A stretch of DNA of 45,895 nucleotides from SURF-58 sp041305085 (GCA_041305085.1 JBFYMA010000001.1:1-45895), one strand, 5' to 3'; counted from the first letter of the stretch, positions 15,724 to 24,684 are shown. A program made the numbers and translations. The notes: generated by a model from the letters alone, not told the origin.

Positions 15724-18700
15724 ATGAATAAAACAAAAATACTGGACAAAATTGTCATAAGCATATTCTTAATATTTGTCCTGAGCATTGGAGCTATGAG
15801 TGTTGTAGCTGAATCCTCAAGCAGTTCAAGCTCAGGCGGAGGATCTACAACGCCAAGTGAGTCTGAAGGAGACGGCCAGGGAGGAAGCTCCTCAAGCTCA
15901 AGCAGCGGAGGGCTTTTAGCGCAGGGACAGTATCCAAGCGATAAAACATTTCATTCAGGAGATACAATTCCTTATTTTCTAGAGCCAGTAACAGTGGTAG
16001 CGTTCACAGAAGACTTTGTTGAAGTGAGCGTTTCAGGAACCAATAAGGCGCTTGCAAAAGGCGAAACAATGAGAATAAACAATGTTTATGTATATGTAAA
16101 ACAGATAAACTACCCAGATACTGTTGTTTTAACACTTTCACTTCCGGATGATGTCATAAAAAAGCCTGACTTTACTGCATCCATTGCTGTAAGCAATGCA
16201 TATCCAAAAATAGGTGAAACAGTGAAGATTCAGCTGACATTCAAAAACCAGGGAACATATCTTGGGCATCCAACAATAACCCAGAATGTGCCTGGCACAG
16301 ATGTTAGCCAGCTCATAGAATCCGGAGACTATCTTCCAGCCCTCCCGGGAGAAACATTTACAAGAACGTTCTATAAAAAGTTTGATCAGCCAGGGCCTTA
16401 TATGATAACTTCAAAAATTGATGTTGATAATAGCATTGATGAACTTGATGAGTCAAACAATGAGGCTTCCTATTTGATAATTGCCCAGCCAAACGCCCAA
16501 AAGCCAGACCTTGGAATTAATCAAGTAAATGCACCGTCCAATATTCAAAGTGGGAATTCTGGATATTTTTCCATAGAGCTCAAAAACTATGGCCAATCAG
16601 CATCAGGAGTGTTTGAAGTTGATTTCTACTTTGACAATATATTTTACAAGAGGGAAACAATACAATCATTGTCAAGCCAGGGATCTTACTGGTACAGCCT
16701 TCCATACACATTTTTGCAAGGGGGCCATAATCTCAAAGTTGCTGTTGACCCAAACAACCAAATAAGCGAAACAAGCGAAACAAACAACAATTTTTATTAT
16801 TACTTTTATGTCCCTCCGCTGCAGAACCAGCAGCCAGACTTTATGCCGTCATTTATACAGGTCAGCCCAAACAACCCAAAACAGGGAGATGAGGCAACAA
16901 TAAAATACAAGTTCCAGAACGATGGAGAAAAAGGAGCGCAGTTTTTTTACAGCATTGCTCTGCAAGGCCCAACCTCTAACAAATATACTGCAAGCATTTC
17001 AGAATCCCAAAGCCTTGTATCAACAAACCTCTATCTTGGTCCCGGAGAAACATACAGCTCATCAATTACAACAAAGCTTCCTAGTGAAGGATACTACACA
17101 ATTACTGCAAAGGCAGACCCCTACAACCAGGTAGAGGAAAAGAATGAGGATAACAACCAGCTTACCAACACATTCTATGTAAGCCCTGCTGTAAGCACAG
17201 ACCTTTCGGTCTATCTTGACGGCAAATTCTATATGGCCGAGGGGCAGACAGCAAAAGTTGTTGACTTCAAAAACATGAAAATAGAGATGCTGGATATTAA
17301 CTCAAACAGCGTTGAAATACTTGTGTCAAACCTTCCCTCAACAACAAACAAAATAATCCTGCACAGGGATCACAAAAACTGTGCAGATGACAGCTATGTA
17401 ACAACAGCGCCAAATGGCGGCAAAGACCAGGTTTTTGAGGTTGGAGAAGGCACAAACTACTGGAACTACAAGTGCCAGAACAGAAAGCAGGAGCAGTGCT
17501 ATGATGACGGATCTTTTGACGTCTACTATGATGAATGGTGCGAATACCCTGAGACAGTTGACTCTGAGAAGCTCACAATATACAAAGGCAGCTATGCAAC
17601 AGCAAACGGGGTGAACTTTAACCTGCTTGATATAAGCAATGGAAATGCCCTGATGCTGGTTTCCAAAAAAGCATATGATGCCAAAGTAAATATTGGGATA
17701 ACACCTAGAACAGATGTTGTCTCAAGCGGAGATACTGCAAACTACAAGCTGATAATAACGGACAGGCATACAGACAGCCAGATGCACTATTATAACATAA
17801 AGACTTTCGGCCTTCCTTTCAGGACAGACCTGCCTGCAAGCGTAGGAGTGAGAGCAGGAAACCAGCAAATAATTAATTTTCAGGTGTTCACAAGCCAGCT
17901 TGTACAAATAACAGGATTAAAAGAAATATCCACTGGCAGTTCTACATCAGATAGCCTGGTGTTTTCAACAGAAGAAGAAGCCCAGGAATACTGCCTCAAC
18001 AATGCAGAGTCTGAAGGAGACTACAATTCATGTGCATCCAGTGTTTCTGCAAAGAGCAGCGCTGTAAAAATAGAGACAGGATCAGATTACCTGAAGAAGT
18101 ATAATTTTGCAATAAGGGTTTACAGCGATGTTTCAGATGTGGCATTCGCATCACTGCATATACAAAACAATGAAGTAATACCTCCTGAATTTCCAAACGA
18201 GCAGATAAGCATAAAGCTTGAAAAAGGATGGAATCTTGTGAGTGCAGATGGCAATAAAATTATAAGCTTTAAGGACAATAGCTGTAGCCAAAAGCTTGTG
18301 GCATTTGTGTACCTTGATGACCAGCAAAGGTATGTGAGCATCACAAAGGCAAAAGATATATTAGGAGATGGCCTGACAGACTATCTTTCAAAGCACTCAT
18401 TCTGGGTTTATGCCTACAACGACTGCAAGCTTGTGGTGGAGATAGAAAAATATATTAACTACAACGACCTGGCATTGAGAAGCGGGTGGAATATGCTTCC
18501 AATAACACAGGATATGATAGGCCAGAGCCTGGAAAGCATGGGAGGAAACTGCAACCTTCAGAAAATTTACACCTGGGACCCTGATGAGCAGTCATGGAAT
18601 GCTATTTCAGAAGAATACATATTCCAGTCAGAAGATGTCCATAGGGGAATAATTGTAAAAGCAGAAGGATATTGCCAGCTGGGAAATACAATAATAAGCA

Positions 18701-18726
18701 ACCCTCCTGAATTCCCGGCACAATGA
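15724..18726 (+). CDS. Large secreted surface protein with CARDB repeats and Ser/Gly linker
   Basis: A 1000-residue protein. A signal peptide (about 1-30, ending SVVAES) is followed at once by two Ser/Gly-rich tracts (about 31-65). A beta domain (65-145) comes next, then three CARDB-type repeats (about 147-255, 262-366, 373-488), each ending in a DEx-NN type turn such as DELDESNNEASY, SETSETNNNFYY and VEEKNEDNNQLT. A Cys-containing middle region (about 490-800) follows. The C-terminus (about 820-1000) has two copies of a module starting KGWNLVS / SGWNMLP. Probably an S-layer-associated or adhesive protein. The long leader, the Shine-Dalgarno AAGGTGG and the downstream lipoprotein gene 12 nt away point to an operon for envelope assembly. 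No transmembrane anchor is seen at the C-terminus. Confidence 0.8.
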   Translation: MNKTKILDKIVISIFLIFVLSIGAMSVVAESSSSSSSGGGSTTPSESEGDGQGGSSSSSSSGGLLAQGQYPSDKTFHSGDTIPYFLEPVTVVAFTEDFVEVSVSGTNKALAKGETMRINNVYVYVKQINYPDTVVLTLSLPDDVIKKPDFTASIAVSNAYPKIGETVKIQLTFKNQGTYLGHPTITQNVPGTDVSQLIESGDYLPALPGETFTRTFYKKFDQPGPYMITSKIDVDNSIDELDESNNEASYLIIAQPNAQKPDLGINQVNAPSNIQSGNSGYFSIELKNYGQSASGVFEVDFYFDNIFYKRETIQSLSSQGSYWYSLPYTFLQGGHNLKVAVDPNNQISETSETNNNFYYYFYVPPLQNQQPDFMPSFIQVSPNNPKQGDEATIKYKFQNDGEKGAQFFYSIALQGPTSNKYTASISESQSLVSTNLYLGPGETYSSSITTKLPSEGYYTITAKADPYNQVEEKNEDNNQLTNTFYVSPAVSTDLSVYLDGKFYMAEGQTAKVVDFKNMKIEMLDINSNSVEILVSNLPSTTNKIILHRDHKNCADDSYVTTAPNGGKDQVFEVGEGTNYWNYKCQNRKQEQCYDDGSFDVYYDEWCEYPETVDSEKLTIYKGSYATANGVNFNLLDISNGNALMLVSKKAYDAKVNIGITPRTDVVSSGDTANYKLIITDRHTDSQMHYYNIKTFGLPFRTDLPASVGVRAGNQQIINFQVFTSQLVQITGLKEISTGSSTSDSLVFSTEEEAQEYCLNNAESEGDYNSCASSVSAKSSAVKIETGSDYLKKYNFAIRVYSDVSDVAFASLHIQNNEVIPPEFPNEQISIKLEKGWNLVSADGNKIISFKDNSCSQKLVAFVYLDDQQRYVSITKAKDILGDGLTDYLSKHSFWVYAYNDCKLVVEIEKYINYNDLALRSGWNMLPITQDMIGQSLESMGGNCNLQKIYTWDPDEQSWNAISEEYIFQSEDVHRGIIVKAEGYCQLGNTIISNPPEFPAQ

Positions 18727-18737
18727 GGTACTGAAAA

Positions 18738-19037
18738 ATGAAAAAAGCATTTTTTGTTTTTATTATTCTGGTTTTAGCAGTCTTTTTTATCTCTTCCTGC
18801 ACCTACGACAGGATCATTGTGCCTCAGCCAAAAAAAGCAGAAGTAATATATGAACAGCAAATGCCCGACAGCCCGCAGAGCCAGGACCAGATAAATTTCA
18901 AAAAGTATTATGAGGATGAAAGACAAGACAGAAGTGACGAAAATGATGATGATAACAGCGAGGACTCAAATAATGATGACGGCGTTGATGACATATTTGC
19001 AGATACTGATGTGAATCCTCCAACAATGCCTAGCTGA
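18738..19037 (+). CDS. Small acidic lipoprotein
   Basis: A 99-residue protein. Its signal sequence ends in a lipobox (FFISSC, Cys21), so it is probably lipid-anchored on the outer face of the membrane. The rest is hydrophilic and the C-terminal half is very acidic (DRSDENDDDNSEDSNNDDGV), which suggests a disordered, possibly cation-binding tail. It starts 12 nt after the surface protein gene, with TGAGGT before the ATG acting as ribosome binding site, so the two are one operon. Its end overlaps the convergent RIO1 gene by 8 nt. The function is unknown; a tether or partner of the large surface protein is a guess. Confidence 0.7.
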   Translation: MKKAFFVFIILVLAVFFISSCTYDRIIVPQPKKAEVIYEQQMPDSPQSQDQINFKKYYEDERQDRSDENDDDNSEDSNNDDGVDDIFADTDVNPPTMPS

Positions 19038-19725
19038 TTATCTTTTTCAATATTTTTTCTTTTTCAGCTTTGAAGAATTTCCTGAAAAACCTGCACACAT
19101 TCTCTACATCCCTTTCAAGAAGCTCTTTTGCCATGGAACTCTCAAGAGTTAAGGACTGTGAAAAGTCGATAAAAACAGGCTCCTCCCTGTGGTTTAATAT
19201 GTTGAATGCTGAAAGGTCGCCGTGGACAATCCCTTTTTTGTAGAGCTTTTTGATGTTTGCTATTATCTGCAGAAAAAACTTTTTCTTGTTTTTAGGAATG
19301 CTGTCTTTAAGCATAGGGGCTGCATGGTCTCCTGAGCCTATGAAGCTGAGAAGTATTATGTTATCCTTAAAAGCTAGGGGTGTAGGAACTGTTATTGCTT
19401 CCCTGGCAAGCAAAAGGTTTCTGTACTCCCTTTGCGTCCAGGCAAAAACAATCTCCCTTTTTCTTTTTTTTATGCTTGGATACCTTGAGTCAGATGATAT
19501 ATAGCTGTACATCTTGTTGAAGTTGCAATTTTCCAGCCTGTAAATCTTTGCAACAATCCTTTCGCCTTCTTTGGTTTTTGCAGTGAATATGTTTGCCTCT
19601 TTACCGATGCTTATGGGGCTCTCGAGCTCTTCAAAGTGCCCCTGTGAAGATAATCTGAAGAGATTTCTGAGGCTGAACTCTGAAAAGACATTTTTGTAAA
19701 CTTTCCACTCTTCCTTATACTTCAT
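19030..19725 (-). CDS. RIO1-type atypical serine/threonine kinase
   Basis: A 231-residue RIO-family kinase. Motifs: the flexible nucleotide loop SIGKEANIF (residues 39-47), the ATP-anchoring Lys60 in VAKIY, the catalytic loop VHGDLSAFNIL with Asp170 and Asn175, and the metal-binding Asp187 in FIDFSQS. RIO1 kinases take part in late maturation of the small ribosomal subunit. The sequence fits RIO1 rather than RIO2 because there is no N-terminal winged helix and the loop is GKEAN. TTTATAAA is centred 26 nt before the ATG at 19725. It converges on the lipoprotein gene. Confidence 0.92.
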   Translation of the reverse strand: MKYKEEWKVYKNVFSEFSLRNLFRLSSQGHFEELESPISIGKEANIFTAKTKEGERIVAKIYRLENCNFNKMYSYISSDSRYPSIKKRKREIVFAWTQREYRNLLLAREAITVPTPLAFKDNIILLSFIGSGDHAAPMLKDSIPKNKKKFFLQIIANIKKLYKKGIVHGDLSAFNILNHREEPVFIDFSQSLTLESSMAKELLERDVENVCRFFRKFFKAEKEKILKKIIS

Positions 19726-19764
19726 AGCTGTTGATAAAAGAGGTTGGTTTATAAATGTGGTGAA

Positions 19765-19788
19765 AAAATAATTAAAAAAAAGAAAAAG
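19765..19788 (-). terminator. U-rich terminator of the S-layer-like gene
   Basis: Just after the stop, the minus strand reads a T-rich run of the form CTTTTTCTTTTTTTTAATT. The same 24 nt recur exactly after dnaG (22696-22719), which suggests a standard terminator in this genome. Confidence 0.55.
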
Positions 19789-19794
19789 TTTGGT

Positions 19795-22206
19795 TTAGCT
19801 CCCTCCTGAGCTGCTGCTTGAGCTTGAGGAGCTTCCTCCACCTGATGAGCTGCTTGAACTTCCAGGAGTGTATTCTCGTAGAGAAAACTCGCTCTCAAAC
19901 CTTTCAAAAGGCATGCTCAGCTTTACTTTGTCATTATCTGCATTGCTCCTAGGATCAAGAATTACTGTTCCATACTTGGTTCTTAAGCTGTTTTGGGTCA
20001 TAATGCTCGTTGTATCCCACCATAAATCTCCGTATTCAGCCATTCCCTGAGTTTGTCCGAGGCCTTTAAACATAAAACTTGTGCTGTCTATGCCCAGCTC
20101 TATTGTGATGTCATCATTTTCTGCAACAGAGTTCACAATAATATAGACTTTGGAATTGTTTGTCTCATTGCCAAGACCCCAGATGTGAAGTTTTTGCACA
20201 GGAGTTACTATTTTGCCGTCAATATTTGATGTGCTTCCGGCAAGCCTTATGGTTCCTGTTTCAGGGTCTTTGTAATAGTAGTAAAGATTTTGGCTGTTTT
20301 TGTACAGATATATTGTGTCTGTGTGGATTGATATGGTAAGGTTTGTTATGTTGATGTGTTTATTGCTAATAAGCAAGTTATCCTCATCAGTCTTTATGGT
20401 AAATACAGGAACACTGCCCAATCCTGGCGTTACACTGCTCAGGTCAGCAGAAGGGTCGAATTCTATTGCCAGACCCAAATAATCCACGCTTGCAGGGCTT
20501 ACGCTTTCATAGTTCAACACCAGCCAGTCGTTTGGGAATGTGTAGCTTTCTCCAGGCGTTGCAGGATTGCTACTGCCTGATGTTTTATCGAAATCGTTCA
20601 CAGCACATATTCTTGGATTCTGAGTTGTCAAGTCTGCAAGGCTCCAGACCCAGTCAGGATCATCTTGATTCTCTCCAAGAAATGCGTCCCTATCAAAAAA
20701 TGTGTTGGTTGTTCCTAAGAAAAGTATTGCTGCATCCATATCTATGCCGTCATCGTTGAATACTGTTATAACTTTAACTGTTAAATAGCCAAATTCGTAC
20801 GAATCACCCTGATTGATAGTTTTAGCAACACCATCGACAATGACTACAGCAGCATCGTTTGAGCACCTATCCAATGTTACTGTATAATTTGTACCATTGT
20901 GGCTTGTGTAGATTGTGCTGAATCCGGCATCTAAGTATACTTGTTTGCCTGTCTGCAGCTTAATCCCTGTATCTCCAATAATTGATAAAATATTCATTGT
21001 TTGCCCTAGAAAAAATATTTGCAAGGGATTGTTGTTGCTTGCCTGGCTCAAATCTACTCCGTTCAGAAAGCTATAGCAGTACTTTAATGAATCTTTTCCT
21101 GCTTCAAGAGGAACATCTGTTCCATAGTCATAATCATGCTCAGACAGGGAACTTACTGGCATTAATGATTCTGAATAAATATCAATATACTCTTTTGTAA
21201 TGAGAGATTCTCCTCCAAAGTTTATCATCCATTTTCCTAAGTATAAAAGATCATCTGAGTCAATTATTTGGCTGAATCCATGTTCGCTGTTTGCAAGCTC
21301 TTCTCCAATATAAGCGTATCCGTAAAATCTTGCTTTGGAAACGCTAAAATATTTTGTTAACTCATCATTTTCTGGATTTGAATCGTCATAGATAACTCCA
21401 TCATAGTATCCTTTTCCATGCTTGGAAACCTCTGCAATCCAGTCCCCTGCTCCGCTAAACCTAAAACTTTGACTTGGATTGATTGATTTGGTTTCTCCCG
21501 GGCCTATGTAGTTTGGATTGTCTGTTGAGGGGTTTTCTGGAAATGCCATTCCTCCTCCACTTCCTCCGCAAGGTACACTGGGATCGTCCAGGCAGTAAGA
21601 TTCACCCCAACCAAGGATGAATCCACCTATATTTCCTTTGTTTTTTACAACAATTTTGAAATCAACTTTTTGCCCGTTGTAGATTGTTGGAAAAATTATG
21701 TCTGTAACCTGCAGGTCAAAAAAAGGCGTTGGCTGCTCCCCGCACACGGGCGCAGGGCCATTTTTGTATTTGTAGTTTATAAGGTAGTTTATGTCTATAA
21801 TGTCTATTTTGCCATCGTTGTTCACATCTCCGCTTCCCTGGAATGGTGCCGCACCGTTCTTGAATTTATAGTTTATAAGGTACAAAATATCGAGCACATT
21901 TACTGCTTCATCGTTGTTTACATCTGCGCACCAATAATAAAGGTCTTTTTCTCCAGAGCTTGTGTCAGCATAGATATTTACTGAGCCGTCATCATAATAT
22001 GCAATTACCTCGTTTTCATAAACTGCTTTTTTTGCAGGCCCCAACTCCTGCAGAGGATCAATTGGCTCCGCAGTTTTCAGGTCCTTTGTTACAGGAGTTA
22101 TAGCTTTTCCTGTATTTGCTCCTGAAAATGCAATTATTATTCCGACTATTCCAACAATCGCAACTACTCCCAGAATGCTGACTATAGATAAGTGGTGCTT
22201 GTCCAT
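19795..22206 (-). CDS. S-layer-like surface protein with dockerin pair and C-terminal Ser/Gly tail
   Basis: An 803-residue protein. It opens with a hydrophobic signal or anchor (about residues 6-28). A type I dockerin follows: two calcium-binding repeats, DVNNDEAVNVLDILYLINYK and DVNNDGKIDIIDINYLINYK, at about 94-160. A CARDB-like beta domain comes next (about 167-290). Then comes a long region like S-layer proteins of Woesearchaeota and relatives (LKYCYSFLNGVDLS, KTGKQVYLDAGFSTIYTS, YGTVILDPRSNADNDKVKLS). The protein ends with an unusual Ser/Gly tail, SSSSSSGGGSSSSSSSSSGG, right up to the stop. A strong GGAGG and a TATA-like ATTTAAATAG precede the ATG at 22206, consistent with high expression. 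Probably a major envelope protein; the S-layer assignment is by resemblance only. Confidence 0.75.
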   Translation of the reverse strand: MDKHHLSIVSILGVVAIVGIVGIIIAFSGANTGKAITPVTKDLKTAEPIDPLQELGPAKKAVYENEVIAYYDDGSVNIYADTSSGEKDLYYWCADVNNDEAVNVLDILYLINYKFKNGAAPFQGSGDVNNDGKIDIIDINYLINYKYKNGPAPVCGEQPTPFFDLQVTDIIFPTIYNGQKVDFKIVVKNKGNIGGFILGWGESYCLDDPSVPCGGSGGGMAFPENPSTDNPNYIGPGETKSINPSQSFRFSGAGDWIAEVSKHGKGYYDGVIYDDSNPENDELTKYFSVSKARFYGYAYIGEELANSEHGFSQIIDSDDLLYLGKWMINFGGESLITKEYIDIYSESLMPVSSLSEHDYDYGTDVPLEAGKDSLKYCYSFLNGVDLSQASNNNPLQIFFLGQTMNILSIIGDTGIKLQTGKQVYLDAGFSTIYTSHNGTNYTVTLDRCSNDAAVVIVDGVAKTINQGDSYEFGYLTVKVITVFNDDGIDMDAAILFLGTTNTFFDRDAFLGENQDDPDWVWSLADLTTQNPRICAVNDFDKTSGSSNPATPGESYTFPNDWLVLNYESVSPASVDYLGLAIEFDPSADLSSVTPGLGSVPVFTIKTDEDNLLISNKHINITNLTISIHTDTIYLYKNSQNLYYYYKDPETGTIRLAGSTSNIDGKIVTPVQKLHIWGLGNETNNSKVYIIVNSVAENDDITIELGIDSTSFMFKGLGQTQGMAEYGDLWWDTTSIMTQNSLRTKYGTVILDPRSNADNDKVKLSMPFERFESEFSLREYTPGSSSSSSGGGSSSSSSSSSGGS

Positions 22207-22274
22207 TTTAAAAGTGCCTCCAAAAATTTTGTTTTACTGTTTTTTTCTGTATTCATAATTCTTAAAGAAATTAC

Positions 22275-22308
22275 TATTTAAATGTTTTCATAATTTAACT
22301 TTGTTAAA
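22275..22308 (-). promoter_or_regulatory. Promoter with inverted repeat upstream of the S-layer-like gene
   Basis: A TATA-like ATTTAAATAG (about 22275-22286) has, just upstream on the minus strand, the inverted repeat TTTAACAAAGTTAAA (22294-22308; two 6-nt arms around 3 nt), a possible operator or activator site. The leader holds TGGAGGC before the ATG. Confidence 0.35.
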
Positions 22309-22337
22309 ATATATTTAGAAAAACTGAGCACAGAACA

Positions 22338-22685
22338 GGCTCCATCCGGAATCTCCCTTTGGTCATTTTTTGCCGGGCTCGCCTCATGCTATATTTTGGT
22401 GCAGCAATACCGCCCCCGAGAGCTTTTTACAAAAACACTGAGGAATCGAAAGATTCCTGGTGTCCCAGAAATCCTCAGGATTTCTCAGGAACCTCGGAAA
22501 AAGTAGGGGTTTCGCCTTTGGCTCAAGCTTCTTGTATTAGCGGGCTTGACAAACGAAGTGAGGAAACACACACTTTTGACATCACTTTTACGAAAAGTGA
22601 TGGGGACAACCCCCTTTGCCTATTGAGTTCTATTCCATGACAGGCTTCGCAGGAATGGCAAAAAATACATTCCGGATATGGAGCC
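22338..22685 (-). ncRNA. Structured intergenic element, copy 3 (enlarged; unassigned)
   Basis: A 348-bp element in reverse orientation. The closing stem pairs GGCTCCATCCGGAAT (22338-22352) with ATTCCGGATATGGAGCC (22669-22685), perfect except for two extra bases. The block identical in all three copies is at 22642-22665, and the 22-nt block shared with copy 2 is at 22607-22628. Where copies 1 and 2 have a short UUCG hairpin, this copy has ATCACTTTT/AAAAGTGAT (22581-22601). It also carries extra perfect hairpins AGGAATC-GAAA-GATTCCT (22441-22458) and AGAAATCCT/AGGATTTCT (22467-22485). It occupies most of the 514-bp gap between dnaG and the S-layer-like gene, and holds no convincing ORF. Confidence 0.6.
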
Positions 22686-22695
22686 CGCAAAACAG

Positions 22696-22719
22696 AAAAT
22701 AATTAAAAAAAAGAAAAAG
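22696..22719 (-). terminator. U-rich terminator of dnaG
   Basis: A T-rich run on the minus strand directly after the dnaG stop; identical over 24 nt to the one at 19765-19788. Confidence 0.55.
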
Positions 22720-22720
22720 C

Positions 22721-24016
22721 CTACAAGTCATCGCTCGTAAGTATTGCTGTTTTTCCTGTCGCCTTTACCTTGGAATCCATACCAACTATGTATGATACAT
22801 TTGCAGATTCTGCAGCTCCCAAAAGGTCTTTGTCAACAGGACCATCCATAACAACTGCAAATATTCCAGAGCCCATACTCTTTATTGTGCTTTGGAGCTC
22901 GCTTATTGGAAGCTTTCCAAGGATGTTGAGCTTTTCATCAAGTATGTATGCTCCTCTTGTTCCTATAAGGTCTTCGAGCATGTCCCCAAAAAGCTCCATC
23001 TCATCTGCTTTGAGCTCTCTTTTTCCTGAGGTTTCCTGTTCAGGCCTTTTTCCAGGCAAAGGCTTTTTGCTGTTCTGCCTGTCATTTTTTTGCTCTGGCC
23101 TTGGAGATGGCCTTTGCGGTTGCTGAGTGGGTTGGTATGACTGCTGGGGCTTTTGGGTTGAGTGGTTGTTTGGCTCGTCCTTTATGCCCATCTCCATCCT
23201 TACCTGCTCGCTGGCAATCCTGCTTCTCAGTGCTTTGTGAATCTCTTTCTTTGTTATCTCTTCGACTTCTTTTCCATCGGGTGCCCTTGTCACATAGTCT
23301 ATGTCTCCTACATTGAACAATTCCTTTATTATAAGGCTGCCTCCCCTGTCACCGTCCACAAACGCAGTAACTATTTTTCTCTTGCACAGCTCAATGACTG
23401 TCTGAGGCACATTGGTTCCGTTGATTGCTATTGAGTTCTTGAAGCCGTGCTTCAAAAGGTTCAGGACATCAGCCCTGCCCTCTACTATTATAATTTCATC
23501 GCTTTCATCAATAGCAGGACCTGCTGGAAGCCGTTCCCTTCCATACTCCTGTATTTCCATAACCCTTACAGAGTATGCAACTTCGTCTGCAAGCTCCTGA
23601 GAGTCAGGCATAACCTTGTCCATGAGGTTTTTCAGAAGCTCTTTAGCCCTTTCTATCACAAACTCTCTCTTGGAGATTCTGACATCTTCAATTTCCTTAA
23701 CCCTTATCTTGGCATTGCAGGGGCCAATCCGCTGGATTATCTCAAGAGCAGCACCTATTATAGAGGTTTCAGCCTTGTCAAGAGAGCTTGGAACAATTAT
23801 GTCTCCAGCTGTTTTGCCGCTCTTTGTGTCAAGGTTGACTTCAATCCTTCCAATCTTTCCGCTTCTCTGGAGCTCCCTAAGCTCTAGATCGCTTCCAAGA
23901 AGGCCCTCGGTCTGTCCAAAAATTGCTCCTATAACATCTGACTTGTCAACAACTCCATCTATTTGTATAGTTGCATGAACTATATATTTTGCTGAAACTG
24001 GGCTTATCTTACCCAT
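22721..24016 (-). CDS. dnaG: Archaeal DnaG-like primase / exosome-associated protein
   Basis: A 431-residue archaeal DnaG. The Toprim domain carries EIIIVEGRADVLNLLKHGFK (about residues 173-192) and the DGDRGG acidic motif (AFVDGDRGGSLIIKELF). The N-terminal region (SPVSAKYIVHATIQIDGVVDK and FGQTEGLLG) and the C-terminal region (MELFGDMLEDLIGTRGAYIL) are family-specific. Between them is a Pro/Gln/Lys-rich linker (about 285-330) that is probably disordered. Archaeal DnaG has in vitro primase activity and is also a subunit of the RNA-degrading exosome, so either role is possible. A strong Shine-Dalgarno, GGAGGAGG, lies just before the ATG, unlike the leaderless neighbours. A 670-bp gap lies upstream. 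Confidence 0.95.
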   Translation of the reverse strand: MGKISPVSAKYIVHATIQIDGVVDKSDVIGAIFGQTEGLLGSDLELRELQRSGKIGRIEVNLDTKSGKTAGDIIVPSSLDKAETSIIGAALEIIQRIGPCNAKIRVKEIEDVRISKREFVIERAKELLKNLMDKVMPDSQELADEVAYSVRVMEIQEYGRERLPAGPAIDESDEIIIVEGRADVLNLLKHGFKNSIAINGTNVPQTVIELCKRKIVTAFVDGDRGGSLIIKELFNVGDIDYVTRAPDGKEVEEITKKEIHKALRSRIASEQVRMEMGIKDEPNNHSTQKPQQSYQPTQQPQRPSPRPEQKNDRQNSKKPLPGKRPEQETSGKRELKADEMELFGDMLEDLIGTRGAYILDEKLNILGKLPISELQSTIKSMGSGIFAVVMDGPVDKDLLGAAESANVSYIVGMDSKVKATGKTAILTSDDL

Positions 24017-24684
24017 GCTTATCCTCCTCCTTTATAAAAAAGCCTAGAATTAGGTTGCTATGATGTTTTTCCCATTGCTGGTTTACTTGTGAGCATCATG
24101 ATAATCCTAACCCTTTTTAAGAACAAGATAAAGACAGTAACTAAATACTGCGTCTTTTTGACGTTCTGTAATAATTGAAACTGATGAACGTGAAAAAGCC
24201 TTTATCTCGCTCATTTAAGGCTTTTTTGGTTGAATATAGCTTTTTTAGCCGTTTCTTACCTTTTTGACTAAAATTAAAGGTTTGTCGCCCGAAACACTAA
24301 CTCTCCTGTTCATTCCGCGGATTTACCGCCTGGTCGCAAGAGGACTCTCGTGTCGGGCTGTTGTGCGCGAGAGTGTCTCAAAATCAAGGCCAAACCAAAG
24401 GTTTAAGGCTCCTAAGAGGACCCATTCACGCACACTTAGGCATATTTTTGGGAAGCATAATTGGTATAAAAAGCTTGTGGATTTTTTGACAAAAGAATGC
24501 CCTGCATGTAGAAGTCTTTCTATTAATGGTTGTAGACTTTAAAAAGCGATTAATATTTAAACCAGTAATCACTCTGCTGGCTTTCATGCATTTGGACTAT
24601 GTCTGCCTTGCAACACTGCATATAGTGCAGAATAAACCACCCAAAATAGTTACTAATATTTCTCATTTGAAAAACAATCTTAGC
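24017..24684 (+). other. 668-bp gene-poor gap with several inverted repeats
   Basis: No confident gene. Hairpins seen: AAAGACAGTA/TACTGCGTCTTT (about 24131-24157); GCGG-ATTTA-CCGC (about 24317-24329); GCCCGA with TCGGGC spanning about 24287-24358; CTCTCG with CGAGAG around 24346-24373; and AAACC-AAA-GGTTT (about 24392-24404). Together these could be parts of one structured RNA of 100-250 nt. A 92-codon open frame (24264-24542) crosses the region; its C-terminal KECPACRSLSINGC resembles a transposase zinc-ribbon start, but the rest resembles nothing, so it is not called. This could be an uncharacterised ncRNA gene or a decayed mobile element. Confidence 0.35.
24193..24226. terminator. Hairpin with T run in the dnaG upstream gap
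   Basis: AAAAAGCCTT (24193-24202) pairs perfectly with AAGGCTTTTT (24217-24226), loop 14 nt, followed by more T. It is symmetrical enough to act on either strand. There is no gene immediately upstream on either side, so it may end an unannotated transcript. Confidence 0.4.

Noticed and set aside
22338..22685. Integron attC site or casette-like recombination site (element family)
   Set aside because: The ends do not show the attC core sites, no integrase is present, and the closing stems vary between copies.
24183..24190. TGATGA as a C box of a C/D guide RNA
   Set aside because: No D box (CTGA) at a suitable distance downstream, so not supported.
24264..24542. 92-codon ORF with KECPACRSLSINGC near its end, like the zinc-ribbon start of a transposase
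   Set aside because: Only one CxxC, no continuation in frame, and the rest has no protein-like pattern; it crosses a hairpin-rich stretch that looks more like RNA.
24526..24684. N-terminal extension of the 69-residue protein
   Set aside because: Unlike protein in composition and runs through a promoter-like stretch; the ATG at 24685 is simpler.
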